A DNA stretch of 44,173 nucleotides, taken from NCBI GenBank assembly GCA_029067805.1, contig JAIEDW010000321.1:1-44173 (forward strand), written 5' to 3'. The DNA comes from Lachnospiraceae bacterium (GTDB taxonomy: Bacteria; Bacillota; Clostridia; Lachnospirales; Lachnospiraceae). Shown piece by piece: positions 1-9,340 of the stretch (its first letter is position 1; the number at the start of each line of letters is the position of its first letter). Both the position numbers and the translations under genes were made by a program. The notes under the pieces were generated by a model that was not told the DNA's origin, searched no databases, and worked only from the letters and a program-made list of their open reading frames with translations.

Positions 1-1100
1 CGTTTCACTTTAACATGCTCTTTTGCCTCAATCGCCTGATGCAGTCCGTCGGAATAACGGCGTCCGGGCATGATACGACCCGTAAACTCATCGACAATCA
101 ATACCTGATCATCCTTCACTACATAGTCCTGATCGCGGAACATCAGATTGTGCGCTCTGAGCGCAAGAATAATATTGTGCTGTATTTCAAGGTTTTCGGG
201 GTCTGCAAGATTCTCAATCTGGAAGAATTTCTCAACTCGCTCCACACCCGCTGCTGTGAGGTTTACAACCTTATCCTTCTCATTTACGATAAAGTCCCCT
301 GTTTCCTCCTGTTCAATACCCATGACAAAGTCCATTTTTGTCATCTCGGGAATATCCTCACCGCGCTTTAACTGTCTTGCCAGAATATCGCAGACTTCAT
401 AAAGCTTTGTCGATTTGCTGCTTTGACCTGATATGATGAGCGGCGTTCTCGCCTCATCGATCAAAACGGAGTCCACCTCGTCGATGATCGCATAATGCAA
501 ATCACGCAAAACAAGCTGCTCCTTATAAATGACCATATTATCACGCAGATAATCAAAGCCCAGCTCATTGTTGGTAACATATGTGATATCGCACGCATAA
601 GCTTCCCGTCTTTCCTCGGGCTTCATATCATTTAAAACAACGCCGACTTTCAAGCCTAGAAATTCATGCACCTGTCCCATCCACTCGGCATCTCGCTTTG
701 CAAGATAATCGTTTACCGTGACAACATGCACGCCCTTTCCTTCCAGTGCATTCAGGTATGCGGGCAAAAGCGCTGTCTGTGTTTTACCTTCACCGGTTCT
801 CATCTCCGCGATACGTCCCTGATGCAGGATAATGCCACCAATCAGCTGTACTCTGTAGTGCTCCTGACTAAGCACACGTTTTGCGCCCTCGCGGACAACC
901 GCATACGCCTCGGGGAGAATATCATCAAGACTTGTCCCCTCGGACACTCTCTTTTTAAATTCAGCAGTTTTCGCCCGAAGCTCCTCGTCGGTAAGTCTTC
1001 CCATCTCCTCGCGATAACTCTCTATCTTTTTTACAATGGGTTCTATCCTTCTAAGCTCACGGTCACTGTGTGTACCAAATACTTTTTCTACAATACTCAT
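1..1100 (-). CDS. secA: Preprotein translocase subunit SecA, N-terminal part (runs off left edge)
   Basis: Minus-strand translation from ATG at 1100 gives [51 protein letters not shown]...[43 protein letters not shown]...[19 protein letters not shown]...[26 protein letters not shown], typical SecA motifs; absent from the ORF track because no stop lies in the window. Confidence 0.97.
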   Translation of the reverse strand, partial: MSIVEKVFGTHSDRELRRIEPIVKKIESYREEMGRLTDEELRAKTAEFKKRVSEGTSLDDILPEAYAVVREGAKRVLSQEHYRVQLIGGIILHQGRIAEMRTGEGKTQTALLPAYLNALEGKGVHVVTVNDYLAKRDAEWMGQVHEFLGLKVGVVLNDMKPEERREAYACDITYVTNNELGFDYLRDNMVIYKEQLVLRDLHYAIIDEVDSVLIDEARTPLIISGQSSKSTKLYEVCDILARQLKRGEDIPEMTKMDFVMGIEQEETGDFIVNEKDKVVNLTAAGVERVEKFFQIENLADPENLEIQHNIILALRAHNLMFRDQDYVVKDDQVLIVDEFTGRIMPGRRYSDGLHQAIEAKEHVKVK

Positions 1101-1240
1101 CTTCGGCTCCAATCATTATAATTATCATTCTCTTAGAGTGCATAATTACACACACTATTATGTATTGTAACAGATTCAATATGTAAATTCAATGAATTTT
1201 CAATTAACAAAGCATGAACAGCATGAATATACATGAAAAG

Positions 1241-1262
1241 AGCATCGCCAAACGGCGACGCT
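1241..1262 (-). terminator. Rho-independent terminator downstream of pyrF
   Basis: Minus-strand hairpin AGCGTCGCC-GTTT-GGCGATGCT (one G-U pair) followed by CTTTTC. Confidence 0.65.
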
Positions 1263-1267
1263 GCTTT

Positions 1268-2203
1268 CTATTTTCCCGCATTTTCAAATGCACTGTTGAT
1301 ATCTTCAATCATGTCGATAACTGCCTGTCTGGAAGCATCTGCAAAATTCTCCGCTCCAAAACTGCTGTATTTCTCATTTTGGTAAGCCGCAATGATTCCT
1401 CTCGACGAATTTACAATTGCGCCTAATCTGTTGTCGTCAAAAAAGTGTACCAAATCCTTTCCCGATGCGCCCTGTGCGCCATACCCCGGCACAAGGATAA
1501 ACGATTGGGGCATTATCTTTCTTAAAACTTTGCCCTGTTCGGGATATGTCGCTCCGACAACCGCTCCCACATAACTGTAACCGTTTGTACCCATAAGCTG
1601 TTCGCCCCATGCGGCTACCTTTTCGCCGACATGTTCATAGAGCGGCCGGTTATCAATCAGTCTGTCCTGAAACTCTCCGCTGCTTGGATTTGATGTTTTC
1701 ACAAGGATAAATAACCCTTTCTTTTCCTCCTTGCAGACATCGATAAAGGGTTGTACGCCGTCTGTACCAAGATAGGGATTGACCGTCACAAAATCCTCGT
1801 TAAACGCCACACACACACTGCTTCCCACTTGAACCTTTCCAAGATGCGCCGTGGCATACGCAGATGACGTGGAACCAATATCGCCACGCTTGATATCACC
1901 GATTACCACAAGTCCCTTTCCCTTACAATAATCGACCGTCTTTTGAAATGCTACCAGCCCCGGAATGCCAAACTGTTCATACATCGCAATCTGCGGCTTC
2001 ACCGCCGGAATTAAATCACATATGTTATCAATAATTTCCTTATTATAAAGCCATATCGCCTCTGCTGCGCCTTCAAGCGTTTCCCCCTTAGACGCAAATG
2101 CTGTTTTTTTGATATGTTCCGGCACAAATTTCATCATCGGGTCAAGCCCGACAACAATTGGTGCTCCCGTCTTTTTTATTTTTTCAATCAGTTTATCTAT
2201 CAT
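1268..2203 (-). CDS. pyrF: Orotidine 5'-phosphate decarboxylase (type 2)
   Basis: 311 aa; MIDKLIEKIKKTGAPIVVGLDPMMKFVP..., VIGDIKRGDIGSTSSAYA, FILVPGYGAQGA. Confidence 0.93.
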   Translation of the reverse strand: MIDKLIEKIKKTGAPIVVGLDPMMKFVPEHIKKTAFASKGETLEGAAEAIWLYNKEIIDNICDLIPAVKPQIAMYEQFGIPGLVAFQKTVDYCKGKGLVVIGDIKRGDIGSTSSAYATAHLGKVQVGSSVCVAFNEDFVTVNPYLGTDGVQPFIDVCKEEKKGLFILVKTSNPSSGEFQDRLIDNRPLYEHVGEKVAAWGEQLMGTNGYSYVGAVVGATYPEQGKVLRKIMPQSFILVPGYGAQGASGKDLVHFFDDNRLGAIVNSSRGIIAAYQNEKYSSFGAENFADASRQAVIDMIEDINSAFENAGK

Positions 2204-2215
2204 TATTTATCCCTC

Positions 2216-4627
2216 TTACAGACCCGTATTCACAAACTCCGCATAACGCCTGATGTTGGATGCGTTTACATATTTCTGCTGTGACTGCCCCGACACGATT
2301 ACAAGAGTCGGCGCCTGCATCACACCATACGCAACCGCAAGATCCGAATTCTCCTCGGCATCCACCACAACGTAATCCATGTCCTTTAAATATTGCTTTG
2401 CAAGCGTACAGTTCGGACAGGTCTTCGTTGTAAAAAGCATTTTCTTACTTCGGTCTTTCCTCTCATTTACACGCTCCGTTGCTGCACGTTCGCGCACTGC
2501 TGCTTTCTTTGATACGGTCTTACATTCCGCATTCTTTTCCGTTGGTGCGGTTACCGTACTGCCCATCTTGTATTCCGTACGGTTTGCATATTCCTGAAGC
2601 TTTCCGTCGTTCCAATTCTGTACCGGTCGATAATAACCCGTAATACGACTGTATACTTCCGTCACTCTGCCGCACTTCGGACAACGCTTTTGTTCCCCAC
2701 TGAGATAACCGTGCTCCTGACATACTGAGTATGTCGGCGACATCGTATAATACGGAAGCTTATAATTTTCGGCAATCGTCTTTACAAGCTGTGCCGCCGC
2801 TTTCCAATCCGGTAGCTTTTCTCCCAGGAATGCATGGAAGACTGTTCCCGATGTATAGAGCGTTTGCAGTTCGTCCTGTATGTCAAGCGCATCAAAAATA
2901 TCTGTCGTGTAATCAACCGGAAGATGTGAAGAATTGGTATAGTAAGGCGTATCTCCCTCATGTCCCGCTGTAACAATATCCGCATATTTTTCTTTGTCAT
3001 GCTTTGCAAGCCGATATGTCGTGCTTTCTGCAGGTGTCGCCTCCAGATTATATAAATCCCCATATTGCTCCTGATAATCAGACAGGCGCTCACGCATGTG
3101 GTTGAGCACTTCTTTTGCGAAGTCCTGCGCTTCCTTATGCGACAAGTCCTTCTTCAGCCAGTTTGCATTCAATCCCGCCTCGTTCATGCCGATCACGCCG
3201 ATTGTTGAGAAGTGATTCTCAAAACTGCCAAGATATCGTTTTGTATATGGATACAAGCCTTCTTCCAAAAGCTTTGAAATGACATTTCGCTTAATTTTCA
3301 AAGAACGCGCAGACAAATCCATCATGCGGTCAAGACGCTTGTAAAAATCATTCTTATCTGCCGCGAGATACGCAATTCGTGGAAGATTGATCGTGACAAC
3401 ACCCACGCTTCCCGTGCTCTCACCCGAGCCAAAAAAACCACCTGTTTTTTTACGCAGTTCCCTCAAATCAAGGCGCAGACGGCAACACATGCTGCGCACA
3501 TCGGAAGGCTCCATATCAGAATTGATATAGTTTGAAAAATAAGGGGTTCCATACTTCGCGGTCATTTCAAATAACAGGCGGTTGTTTTCCGTGTCTGACC
3601 AATCGAAATCACTTGTTATTGAATATGTCGGAATCGGATACTGGAACCCTCTGCCGTTTGCATCGCCCTCAATCATGGTTTCGATAAACGCCTTGTTTAT
3701 CATATCCATCTCGCGCTTGCAATCCCTATAGCAGAAATCCATCTCCTCGCCGCCGACAATCGCAGGAAGCTCCGCAAGATCATTCGGCACGGTCCAATCG
3801 AGCGTAATGTTGCTGAAAGGCGCCTGTGTTCCCCAGCGGCTCGGTGTGTTCACGCCATAGATAAATGCCTCGATGCATTTTTTTACTTCTTTATAGGAGA
3901 GGTTATCCACCTTTACAAACGGTGCAAGATAGGTATCAAAGGAAGAAAATGCCTGCGCTCCTGCCCATTCGTTCTGCATGATGCCAAGGAAATTGACCAT
4001 CTGATTGCAGAGCACTGACAGATGCTTTGCGGGCGCTGATGTAATTTTTCCGGGAATACCGCCAAGACCTTCTCTGATCAGCTGTTTTAGGGACCAGCCG
4101 GCGCAGTAACCCGTGAGCATGGATAAATCATGGATATGGATATCGGCATTTCTGTGTGCCTGTGCGATTTCTTCGTCATAGATTTCAGAAAGCCAGTAGT
4201 TTGCTGTTACGGCTCCGGAGTTTGATAAGATCAAGCCCCCCACCGAGTAGGTAACGGTCGAATTTTCCTTCACACGCCAGTCTTCTACTTTGACGTAGCT
4301 GTTTACAACCTCTTTATAATCAAGAATTGTTGACTTCATGTTGCGCATTTTTTCCCGTTGTTTGCGATACAGGATAAATGCCTTTGCGGTTTCGGTATAG
4401 CCAGACTGCTCCAAAACCTTTTCCACGCTGTCCTGAATGTCCTCCACGCAGATTTTTTCCGCGTTGATCTTCTCTTGCATATCCGCAGTGACTCTGAGTG
4501 TCAACAAGTCCACAATGTCCTTATCGTACTGCATTTGTGTCGCGTCAAATGCCTTGACCATCGCCCCGCCAATCTTTCCCAGCACAAAATTCGTTTCACT
4601 GCCGTCTCTTTTGATTACCCTAAACAT
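2216..4627 (-). CDS. nrdD: Anaerobic (class III) ribonucleoside-triphosphate reductase with C-terminal redoxin-like domain
   Basis: ATP-cone-like N-terminus MFRVIKRDGSETNFVLGKI; glycyl-radical motif RITGYYRPVQNWNDGK; C-terminal MLFTTKTCPNCTLAKQYLKDMDYVVVDAEEN...MQAPTLVIV (CPNC redoxin). Confidence 0.95.
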   Translation of the reverse strand: MFRVIKRDGSETNFVLGKIGGAMVKAFDATQMQYDKDIVDLLTLRVTADMQEKINAEKICVEDIQDSVEKVLEQSGYTETAKAFILYRKQREKMRNMKSTILDYKEVVNSYVKVEDWRVKENSTVTYSVGGLILSNSGAVTANYWLSEIYDEEIAQAHRNADIHIHDLSMLTGYCAGWSLKQLIREGLGGIPGKITSAPAKHLSVLCNQMVNFLGIMQNEWAGAQAFSSFDTYLAPFVKVDNLSYKEVKKCIEAFIYGVNTPSRWGTQAPFSNITLDWTVPNDLAELPAIVGGEEMDFCYRDCKREMDMINKAFIETMIEGDANGRGFQYPIPTYSITSDFDWSDTENNRLLFEMTAKYGTPYFSNYINSDMEPSDVRSMCCRLRLDLRELRKKTGGFFGSGESTGSVGVVTINLPRIAYLAADKNDFYKRLDRMMDLSARSLKIKRNVISKLLEEGLYPYTKRYLGSFENHFSTIGVIGMNEAGLNANWLKKDLSHKEAQDFAKEVLNHMRERLSDYQEQYGDLYNLEATPAESTTYRLAKHDKEKYADIVTAGHEGDTPYYTNSSHLPVDYTTDIFDALDIQDELQTLYTSGTVFHAFLGEKLPDWKAAAQLVKTIAENYKLPYYTMSPTYSVCQEHGYLSGEQKRCPKCGRVTEVYSRITGYYRPVQNWNDGKLQEYANRTEYKMGSTVTAPTEKNAECKTVSKKAAVRERAATERVNERKDRSKKMLFTTKTCPNCTLAKQYLKDMDYVVVDAEENSDLAVAYGVMQAPTLVIVSGQSQQKYVNASNIRRYAEFVNTGL

Positions 4628-4650
4628 GTATACTCTCCTTCCCTCGGCTC

Positions 4651-4760
4651 GCCCGTATAGGCATAAAAAACCTAATCGCTATGCGATTATAAGATAATGT
4701 CGATAGACATTATCTCCGCCCGTATGGGCATAAAAAACCATAATTGCAATGCAATTATGG
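4651..4760 (-). repeat. Tandem palindrome/hairpin element in nrdD leader (two modules sharing GGTTTTTTATGCCYATACGGGC)
   Basis: Copies of gcccgtatRggcataaaaaacc at 4651-4672 and 4718-4739; palindromes taatcgc/gcgatta (4673-4689), agataatgtc/gacattatct (4692-4715), ccataattgca/tgcaattatgg (4738-4760). Confidence 0.8.
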
Positions 4761-4764
4761 TTAC

Positions 4765-4793
4765 ATAATATCAGACAAAAGAGCACATGTCAA
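4765..4793 (-). promoter_or_regulatory. Sigma-A-type promoter of nrdD
   Basis: Minus-strand TTGACA (4793-4788), 17-nt spacer, TATTAT (4770-4765). Confidence 0.75.
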
Positions 4794-4802
4794 TCGAACA
4801 CT

Positions 4803-4848
4803 ACTAAATAGCTTGTGTTCTTTTATATAATAATACAATATCTTGTGT
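4803..4848. promoter_or_regulatory. Pair of NrdR boxes
   Basis: ACTAAATAGCTTGTGT (4803-4818) and ATACAATATCTTGTGT (4833-4848), matching the NrdR consensus of about ACACWATATATWGTGT; starts are 30 bp apart, just upstream of the nrdD -35. Confidence 0.8.
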
Positions 4849-4890
4849 TTTTATGACAATACTGTCATATTTTTAATGCCTTATTTTACG

Positions 4891-5958
4891 TCAACGCGTC
4901 TGTAAGAACTCATATTCGCGGCTTGCTTTCGCATCGTCCGGGTATATCTGAAGATACTCCTGCATCATTTTCTTTGCATCGGAAAAGTTGCCAAGATACT
5001 CGTTTGCCACGATTCTGTTATATTTTAATTCTTGAATATAGGGTGTTTCGCCAATCTCAATCCCCGCCTCAAAAGCAGAAAGCGCCTCCTCATACTTCTC
5101 CTGCTTCATTAGGCACATACCAAGGCTGTTATAGATTGCAGCATCCGGCATGTTGGAATTCAGATACGTCTGATATACCCCCGTAGCATAATTCATGTCG
5201 CCAAGCTTTTCATAGGTCTGTCCGAGCAACAGCGACTTTCCCGCATCATTCCCGTTTATGGAACCATCAAGATAGATGCGCGCATTCTGATAATCCTCAA
5301 GATAATAATAAATCGTGCCTTTTTCCGCGTCGGAAAGGTTCTTGTCTTTTTTCTCCAAAAACGCAGAAAGGTATGTCTTTCCCTCCTCACCAAAGCCCGC
5401 AGCCTCCATCTCCACATAGGCGTCTGTCACAAGCGTAAGATTGTCCGAGTCAAGCGAAAACGCTTTCTCAAAATCGGCAAGCGCATCCTCATAGTTATTT
5501 TGCTTCAAAAGTGTACATGCCCTAAGATAATATGCGTCAAGTTCCTTGCTTTTCAGTGCAATAATTGCCGAATATATGGTTTTAGCATCCTCATATTTTC
5601 CCTGTTTCATATATGCCGACGCCAGATAATAGTTCGTATCGTATTCCAATGCCGTAAGCTTATTTCCAGCATTTTCAATCGACTCCAAAAACGAACTTTC
5701 CGCCTTTGCATAATCGCCAAGCCCCATATAGGCGATGCCCTCTCCCCTGCTCGTAAGCTGCAAGTCTTCGTTATTTAGTCTTGCAAGATCGAAACAGGAA
5801 AGCGCACCTTGAAAATCATATTGCGCAACCAGCTCCATTCCCTGATCCAAATTCGTATTTTCTGTTTTCTCTCCACAGCCAAAAAGGCATACTGCCGCTG
5901 CGGCGGCAAGTATGCTCATTTTTATAGTTCGTATCTTATATGTTACTCTTCTGTTCAA
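4891..5958 (-). CDS. TPR-repeat lipoprotein (probable TTG start)
   Basis: Lipobox AAAAVCLFGCGEK; repeated TPR helices (YDFQGALSCFDLARL, GKYEDAKTIYSAI, NNYEDALADFEKAF, EKYEEALSAFEAGI). Track start at 6096 overlaps malQ; TTG at 5958 has AGGGGGA upstream. Confidence 0.75.
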   Translation of the reverse strand: MNRRVTYKIRTIKMSILAAAAAVCLFGCGEKTENTNLDQGMELVAQYDFQGALSCFDLARLNNEDLQLTSRGEGIAYMGLGDYAKAESSFLESIENAGNKLTALEYDTNYYLASAYMKQGKYEDAKTIYSAIIALKSKELDAYYLRACTLLKQNNYEDALADFEKAFSLDSDNLTLVTDAYVEMEAAGFGEEGKTYLSAFLEKKDKNLSDAEKGTIYYYLEDYQNARIYLDGSINGNDAGKSLLLGQTYEKLGDMNYATGVYQTYLNSNMPDAAIYNSLGMCLMKQEKYEEALSAFEAGIEIGETPYIQELKYNRIVANEYLGNFSDAKKMMQEYLQIYPDDAKASREYEFLQTR

Positions 5959-6022
5959 TTCGTAATTCCCCCTGTTGACTCTCTCTCCATAAGCTTTGCT
6001 TGTCCTGATATAATTGCATTCC

Positions 6023-7507
6023 TCAATGTCTTTTTGTTCTGCCGTAAAGCCGCGCAAGCTCCAACATATGTTTTGAAAGTTCTTCTGTACACGCACCTTT
6101 TGCCATTCTCCACTCCCAGTTTCCGCCTAGTGTCGACGGCGTGTTGATGCGCGCCTCGCCGCCAAGCTCCAGATAATCCTGTATGGGAATGATCGCCGTA
6201 TCCGCCACACACCCAAGCGCAGCACGGATTAAACTGTCACAGACCGCGGCATTTCTTTTGACGCCCAGATACTTCTTTGCAAACGCCAAGTCTTTCCTAT
6301 TCATACTCGTAATCCAGCCGTTTACGGTGTCATTGTCATGCGTTCCCGTATATACCACACAGTTATTTGGATAATTATAAGGAAGATAGTCGCTTTCCTC
6401 TCTTGAGTCAAATGCAAACTGCAACACCTTCATGCCGGGATATTTTGTTTTTTTCACAAGCTTTAATACGCTCGGGGTCAAAAATCCCAAATCTTCCGCA
6501 ATGACAGGACGGTTTCCGAGTGTCTTTTTTACAGCCTCAAACAGCTTGTACCCCGGTCCTTTCTTCCACACACCGTTTTGTGCGGTCTTATCGCCGTAAG
6601 GCACAGACCAGTATTCATCAAAACCCCTGAAATGGTCAATGCGCACCACATCATAAATTTGAAAGCAATATTCCAAGCGTCTAAGCCACCATACAAATTT
6701 CGTCTTTTCATGGTAATCCCACCGGTATAATGGGTTTCCCCACAGCTGCCCCGTTTCCGAAAACGCATCAGGCGGACAGCCCGCCACCGCAATTGGAATA
6801 TTTTTCTCATCCAGCTGGAAAAGCTCCGGATTTGCCCATGTATCGGCACTGTCAAATGCTACATAGATCGGGATATCACCAACGATTTGGATTCCTTTTT
6901 TGTTTGCGTATGTTTTCAGATCCAGCCATTGCATAGCGAAAAGATACTGCTGATAGCAGTAAAACGCAATCTCGTTTGCAAGTTTCTTTTCGTATTCCGC
7001 CATAACCTTTGGCTTTCTGAGCCGAAGTCCCTCGTCCCATTCAATCCACGAAATACCGCCAAGCGAGTCCTTGATTGCCATATACATGGCATAATCTTTC
7101 AGCCACAGCTTGTTTTCTTCCACAAACTTCCGGTACTCCGCATTCTCACTGATATTGGATCGTTCAAATGCCTTCTTTAACAGCGTGAATCTTGTATTAT
7201 AAATCTTTTCGTAGTTAACCTTCTTTGCGTCATCCCCAAAGTCAACTGCCATACATTCTTTTTCGGTCAGCAGTCCCTCGTCAATAAGCCTGTCAAGACA
7301 GATATAGTACGGGCTGCCCGCAAAGGTTGAAAAGGATTGATACGGCGAATCCCCATAACCGGTAGGACCAAGCGGCAAAATCTGCCAAAGCGACTGTCCA
7401 GACTGCGCCAAAAAGTCTACAAAATCATATGCCTCCTTCGAAAATCCTCCGATGCCGAATCGCGACGGAATACTGGATATCGGCATCAATACGCCACATC
7501 TTCTCAT
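6023..7507 (-). CDS. malQ: 4-alpha-glucanotransferase (amylomaltase)
   Basis: 494 aa; RRCGVLMPISSIPSRFGIGGFSKEAYDFVDFLAQSGQSLWQILPLGPTGYGDSPYQSFSTFAGNP-like, VRIDHFRGF, VIAEDLGFLTP, YTGTHDNDT. Confidence 0.97.
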   Translation of the reverse strand: MRRCGVLMPISSIPSRFGIGGFSKEAYDFVDFLAQSGQSLWQILPLGPTGYGDSPYQSFSTFAGSPYYICLDRLIDEGLLTEKECMAVDFGDDAKKVNYEKIYNTRFTLLKKAFERSNISENAEYRKFVEENKLWLKDYAMYMAIKDSLGGISWIEWDEGLRLRKPKVMAEYEKKLANEIAFYCYQQYLFAMQWLDLKTYANKKGIQIVGDIPIYVAFDSADTWANPELFQLDEKNIPIAVAGCPPDAFSETGQLWGNPLYRWDYHEKTKFVWWLRRLEYCFQIYDVVRIDHFRGFDEYWSVPYGDKTAQNGVWKKGPGYKLFEAVKKTLGNRPVIAEDLGFLTPSVLKLVKKTKYPGMKVLQFAFDSREESDYLPYNYPNNCVVYTGTHDNDTVNGWITSMNRKDLAFAKKYLGVKRNAAVCDSLIRAALGCVADTAIIPIQDYLELGGEARINTPSTLGGNWEWRMAKGACTEELSKHMLELARLYGRTKRH

Positions 7508-7532
7508 TTTGATATCCCTTTCTTGTTGTTTT

Positions 7533-8375
7533 TTAGCCTTTTACCGCTCCCGCTACCACGCCTTCAATAATGTATTTCTGGCATACAATATAGAAAACAA
7601 TAATCGGAATGATTGCAAGTACGATCATCGCCATCATAGCGCCCATGTCAATTGCACCGTATCCGCCTTTGAGATACTGTATTGCGATCGGAATCGTCTT
7701 ATATTTGCGAATGTCGAGCACAAGGTAAGGCAGAAGGTAGTCATTCCATACCCACATTGCCTCCAAAATTGACACAGATATTGCAGTCGGTTTCATGACA
7801 GGAAATACGATTTGGAAATAAGTCTGAATCGGCGTACAGCCGTCAATCATCGCCGCCTCCTCGATTTCAAGCGGGATTGACTTTACGAAGCCGCAGAACA
7901 TAAACACAGCAAGTCCTGCCCCAAAGCCAAGGTATATTATTATTATACCAATTGGATTTCCTAAATGCAACATATCTGCAATTTTCGACAATGTAAACAT
8001 GACCATCTGGAACGGTACGATCATGGAAAACGCAAAGAGCATATACATTCCCGAGGTAAACATATTTTTTACTCTTGTGATGTACCAAGCGCACATTGAA
8101 GTACAAAGGATGATCACAAACACGGAACAGACCGTGATAAAAAGCGAATAGCCAAACGCCTGCGGAAGCTGTATCTTTTCGATACCGCCGATGTAGTTCT
8201 CAAAACCGACAAACGATTTTTCGTCAGGCAATGCAAACGGTCTGTTGCTGATAAAAATTTTCTTTTTAAAGGAATTGTACAATACAATGATGATCGGCAT
8301 GACATATACAAGTGATATCACTGCAAAAATTGCTGTCAAAAGTCCGCCGTGCTTTGCTTTTCTTACATTTGACAT
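7533..8375 (-). CDS. Carbohydrate ABC transporter permease (MalG family)
   Basis: 280 aa, multi-TM; EAAMIDGCTPIQTYFQIVFPVMKP EAA motif. Confidence 0.93.
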   Translation of the reverse strand: MSNVRKAKHGGLLTAIFAVISLVYVMPIIIVLYNSFKKKIFISNRPFALPDEKSFVGFENYIGGIEKIQLPQAFGYSLFITVCSVFVIILCTSMCAWYITRVKNMFTSGMYMLFAFSMIVPFQMVMFTLSKIADMLHLGNPIGIIIIYLGFGAGLAVFMFCGFVKSIPLEIEEAAMIDGCTPIQTYFQIVFPVMKPTAISVSILEAMWVWNDYLLPYLVLDIRKYKTIPIAIQYLKGGYGAIDMGAMMAMIVLAIIPIIVFYIVCQKYIIEGVVAGAVKG

Positions 8376-9217
8376 TATGCCTGCACCTCCTTATCTCTGG
8401 TCGCTCTAAGCTGTACGATCGCAATCACAGCCACAAGAATAAAGAAGACAACTGCCTTTGCCTGACCAACGCCCTCCCAGCCGTTTCTGCCATAAAATGT
8501 GTTGTAGATATTGAGCGCAAGCATCTCCGATTTGTTGGAAGGCTCACCTGCGGTCAATGCAAGGTTCTGATCAAAGAGTTTAAACGAGTTGGTAAGTGTC
8601 AGGAAAGAACAGATTGTGATGGACGGCATCACCATCGGCAGCGTCACATGGCGCAGCAATTGTCTGTTGTTTGCGCCGTCAATCCTGGCTGCCTCAATCA
8701 AATCGCCAGGGATATTCTGAATGCCCGCAATGTAGATGATCATCATATACCCCACCTGCTGCCAGCACATCAAGATCACGAGTCCCCAAAAGCCGTAAGC
8801 CGAACTGTAGGTAAGCGTACGCTCAAGGTTCGCCAAAAGTCCGTTTAAAATCAGCTGCCAGATATAACCCAGGATAATACCGCCAATTAAGTTTGGCATG
8901 AAAAATACGGTTCTGAAAATATTGGTTCCCTTGATTCCCTTTGTCAAAAGCATCGCAACCGCAAAGGCAAAGATATTGATCGCCAGTACGGATACGATGG
9001 TAAACAATGCCGTATACCAAAGCGAATGGGTAAATGTCGAATCCCCCCAAATCCTGATATAGTTTTTAATTCCTACAAATTTTGCGTCTGTTACTGTAGT
9101 AAATTCACAAAATGATAAATACACGCCCAATACAAACGGAAGGATAAAACCGATCGTAAACGCCGCAAGCGTCGGTAGTGCAAATATCGGGAAATATCTT
9201 TTAATTGCTTTGTCCAT
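8375..9217 (-). CDS. Carbohydrate ABC transporter permease (MalF family)
   Basis: 280 aa, multi-TM; EAARIDGANNRQLLRHVTLPMVMP EAA motif. Confidence 0.93.
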   Translation of the reverse strand: MDKAIKRYFPIFALPTLAAFTIGFILPFVLGVYLSFCEFTTVTDAKFVGIKNYIRIWGDSTFTHSLWYTALFTIVSVLAINIFAFAVAMLLTKGIKGTNIFRTVFFMPNLIGGIILGYIWQLILNGLLANLERTLTYSSAYGFWGLVILMCWQQVGYMMIIYIAGIQNIPGDLIEAARIDGANNRQLLRHVTLPMVMPSITICSFLTLTNSFKLFDQNLALTAGEPSNKSEMLALNIYNTFYGRNGWEGVGQAKAVVFFILVAVIAIVQLRATRDKEVQA

Positions 9218-9268
9218 AACCCTTGACCTCTCTTAAATTTTCAATAAGATTTATTTTTTTGCAAAAAG

Positions 9269-9299
9269 CAGGTGCAGTCGTTGCCGCACGATGCACCTG
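9269..9299 (-). terminator. Intercistronic stem-loop with short T tract between SBP and permease genes
   Basis: CAGGTGCA-N15-TGCACCTG, then CTTTTTGC on the minus strand. Confidence 0.6.
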
Positions 9300-9340
9300 T
9301 CTTTGTAGTCCTTTTTATATCCTGTTATTCCTATAGTGAT

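Noticed and set aside
15-1121. Plus-strand ORFs of 84-151 aa in the track
   Set aside because: They are antisense to secA, whose minus-strand frame is unmistakable from 1100 to 1.
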